Source of the DNA: an uncultured Clostridia bacterium
GTDB lineage: Bacteria; Bacillota; Clostridia; Christensenellales; CAG-138
NCBI GenBank assembly: GCA_946411635.1
Contig: CAMKES010000004.1
Span: 61,948 to 125,947 of the forward strand
DNA length: 64,000 nucleotides
Direction of reading: 5' to 3'
In this document: positions 62,701 through 64,000 of the stretch, piece after piece
Layout: each line of letters starts with the position of its first letter
Numbering within the stretch: position 1 is the first letter of the stretch
Notes under the pieces: model-generated
Told to the model about the DNA's origin: nothing
What the model saw: only the letters and a program-made list of their open reading frames with translations
Databases searched by the model: none
Program-made: the position numbers and the translations under genes

Positions 62701-64000
62701 GGGCTTTGGGAACAATCACGAGGTCACCTGCGGCGTCACGACCGCGACCGGCGGTCCCCAAATGCTTGAGGGCCACGTCTACCGCTTCGCCGCGCAGATG
62801 GACAATGAATCCTACGTTTCGCAGATCGTCTATCAGTCCGGTCAGGCAGGCGACACATATTCGTTCGGCGCGTGGATGAAGTCCGACTGTCCGCCCGAAT
62901 CCATGCAGTGGTTCAACGACGGGGATCATCCCGGTCAGCTCAGACAATGGGCGATCGGCGTCAAGCGCCTCACCGTCGAATTTCTCGACGCGAGTGGAGA
63001 GGTCCTTTCCGACGAGGAGATCTCCTTCGCCGTGGACACGAAGGACTGGCAGTTCGCAAGCGGCGTTGCGGTTGCGGAATACAATTACGCTTCGATCCGG
63101 ATCAAGGCAAGCACCACGCGGTGCATCGGCTCCACGCTCGTCGACGGGATCCAGCTCTACCGCGAGACGTTCTCACAGGCGTATTCGTACGACGAAAACG
63201 GCAATCTGATCGGCTGCCATTCGCTGATCGGGCAGGAGAACAGCTTCGCGTACAACAGCACGAACGACGTGACCTCCGTCACCGATCCGCGCGGCAACAC
63301 GACAACGTACACGTATGACACGAAGCACAACGTTACCTCCGTCAAGACCGCCGAAGACGTCAGGACGGCGTATTCCTACAACGCCAAAGGGCAGGTCTAC
63401 CACACCCGCGTCGGCACCGACGCCCTGCACATCGACACGTACGCAGAACACGGCTCGTGGGCAGGATGGCTGTTGACCAAGACGATCGACGCGCGCGGCA
63501 AGGAGGTCAAGTATGCCTACGACGGCACGACGCGCCTGAACACGCAGATCACGGACCCGAAGGGCAACAAAGCGTACTATACCTACGGCAACGCCGCCGC
63601 CATGCTGCGTCTCGCCTCCATGACGAGCGACGGGCTCGGCACGGTCAAGTATACCTACGACGCATACGGCAAGCTCACCAAGGTCTCCGTCGGCACGTAT
63701 AACGGCAATTCGTGGGTCGAACACAATGCGTATAACCTGACCTACGACGCGTGGAGCCGCCCGCAAAAGACGAAGGTCGGCAGCAGCACGCTTTCGACCA
63801 ACACGTACGACGACTACGGACGGCTTTGGAAGGTCACGTACGCGAACGGCTTCTCGACACGCTACGAATACGACGACCTCGACCGCGTGAGCCGGATCTA
63901 TCAGCCGTCGAACGCAACGCAGCCGACGTACGAAATGATCTACAACGGCGAAGGCGATCTGTACGAAATCCGCAACTACCGCACCGGCAGAGCAAGCTTC
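59738..64000 (+). CDS. Secreted RHS/YD-repeat protein with DNRLRE domain, 3' end outside window
   Basis: 1,421 codons are visible from ATG 59738 (ribosome site GGGGAGG) and the frame is open at the right edge. A signal peptide (residues ~1-32) is followed by a ~290-residue β-rich region. A DNRLRE-type domain then begins near 330 (VADTYVRSDEPNTNFEGRDA). A module beginning FERNTLANWSANG (near 840) resembles a carbohydrate-binding domain, followed by a second similar one (LVENADFADGLTGFGNN). YD repeats follow from about residue 1,140 (YSYDENGNLIG, YTYDTKHNVTSV, YTYDAYGKLTKV, YDDYGRLWKVTYANG). Such proteins form a shell around a variable C-terminal toxin, which would be beyond the window. Lower GC at the 5' end hints at transfer. 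Confidence 0.88.
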   Translation, partial: MNHSTRTKICSITIALLLFFVSYVALPAKTLAEQAERTVLAENIEQYAAANDFSRDNTLAYSPLTGEMPEERDESMKVFRRADGAQEAVIYADPVHYSDGEAWQAIDNTLELVMREDGTQAYRNRANDFAVSFSPVFFADKLVTIECSGHSLSWRFTEDAPFLQRSGEQNPEAQILSSEQKTPETDEERDALLRFPEELTSAIAYMDPDTGLNVRYELSGKRLSEQIVLDSAPGTPLSITSLLATDLRAEQKDGRILLNDEAGETVFVMQPPVMIDANGEESTDVDVRLVKTEEGYAFTLLPSTEWLSDESRAYPVTIDPDVHPQFAGSVADTYVRSDEPNTNFEGRDALYLSPTESQVCYALIWLDNLPVLHSGDIVLYAAIHLSRYESTSGYIDVRVTGHRITEGWTANTVTYNSLPSYESTASTFAISPKDDVISSFDLTSLVKGWYENSNTNFGVLLKSSGYARFRSSEYNSQYPLHPFFTVVYRNSTGLEGNWTYYSQSAGRAGTGSVNLASGNLTWTLSDGGITNGALPISLSHVYNVNDIGSNLGYGRGWRLNYTQTLKRFPVVNGNETTLYYEYTDGDGTRHYYKYQDGEYLNEIDKDSKLTFNTGGSEATITDKGDNKLVFEIFTTGSGSTLEKKGRLIRVEDANGNKTLITYMSNSWSLRIHKITEQLSGESTGQELVFGYENSFLHTITAPNGLNVTFTYSSNDDLARASYTDGNYVTFNYVEHRLAKATNVDGYNLRYLYNGRNGVRKVTEYAGDTEGLHLAFAYGRNKTTVTDSQDRKTVYMTDSLGQPVSVTDSEGRAIYAAYNSGERTQTQLSAVSKLQNTVVNRLKNHGFERNTLANWSANGGAAVDWSEKKDGRHSLKFTTASTEQTVTQTVAVESGKTYTLSAYAKGSGSLQLKAITGANTVTSDVMPANTSDWTRASLTFTAAASSVTVVLAVPANGGTLHVDSAQLEEGPAPNRYNLVENADFADGLTGFGNNHEVTCGVTTATGGPQMLEGHVYRFAAQMDNESYVSQIVYQSGQAGDTYSFGAWMKSDCPPESMQWFNDGDHPGQLRQWAIGVKRLTVEFLDASGEVLSDEEISFAVDTKDWQFASGVAVAEYNYASIRIKASTTRCIGSTLVDGIQLYRETFSQAYSYDENGNLIGCHSLIGQENSFAYNSTNDVTSVTDPRGNTTTYTYDTKHNVTSVKTAEDVRTAYSYNAKGQVYHTRVGTDALHIDTYAEHGSWAGWLLTKTIDARGKEVKYAYDGTTRLNTQITDPKGNKAYYTYGNAAAMLRLASMTSDGLGTVKYTYDAYGKLTKVSVGTYNGNSWVEHNAYNLTYDAWSRPQKTKVGSSTLSTNTYDDYGRLWKVTYANGFSTRYEYDDLDRVSRIYQPSNATQPTYEMIYNGEGDLYEIRNYRTGRASF

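Overview
The window looks like a chromosomal segment of a high-GC member of the Clostridia (Bacillota), of the gut Oscillospirales/Christensenellales kind. The signs are strong Shine-Dalgarno sites, a Gram-positive LexA box, dihydroorotate dehydrogenase of the PyrD/PyrK (1B) type, RqcP, a split PurH activity with a PurO-like cyclohydrolase, and many short lipoproteins. I judged the taxonomy from gene content only; no search was possible.

1-16.1 kb (minus strand) is one tightly packed unit of 16 genes, pyrC-K-D-F-E-B-I then purE-C-F-M-N-(PurO-like)-(AICAR transformylase)-D-L. It merges nearly all of de novo pyrimidine and purine synthesis behind a single visible promoter near 16.13 kb. purL runs off the left edge. 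16.3-20.1 kb carries one-carbon genes: an FchA/FTCD-type cyclohydrolase-like gene, folD and glyA. Together they supply the formyl-THF used by PurN and the AICAR transformylase. Between fchA and folD lie remnants of a mobile element (a frameshifted TnpV tail and a large-serine-recombinase C-terminus) ending on a tRNA-Met gene.

20.3-28.3 kb holds a large secreted clan CD peptidase-like protein, a LexA-box-controlled phage-type HTH regulator, a non-coding stretch with DnaA boxes and iteron-like motifs, and a minus-strand group (MreB, WYL regulator, NlpC/P60 wall hydrolase). Genes left of this zone run mostly leftward and genes right of it mostly rightward.

28.4-47.9 kb is mainly plus-strand housekeeping: engB, a metallophosphoesterase, an LRR protein, and a family of related lipoproteins whose domain also forms the tail of a zinc-ribbon membrane protein. 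It continues with a HAD/TetR pair, a candidate structured non-coding RNA, uppP-rqcP-ispDF-uvrA-ydcF, argS, serS and an RCK_C membrane protein.

48.1-56.5 kb is a compact phage-derived head and DNA-packaging cassette (small and large terminase, portal, N4-gp56-type capsid protein, head-tail adaptor-like proteins). It has no integrase, replication, lysis or long-tail genes and is bounded by terminators and host genes. This is the strongest candidate for an undescribed system: a domesticated capsid or gene-transfer-agent-like element, possibly linked to the SOS-controlled phage-type regulator at 23.6 kb. 56.6-64 kb has an HtrA protease, a PopT/DUF368 transporter, another lipoprotein and the 5' 1,421 codons of a secreted RHS/YD-repeat protein that runs off the right edge.

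Several enzymes show unusual active sites: PurF without its glutaminase cysteine, FolD without the cyclohydrolase lysine, and ArgRS with an altered HIGH motif. Three genes (engB, a GNAT gene, popT) have a -10 box exactly 6 nt before the ATG, suggesting leaderless transcripts.
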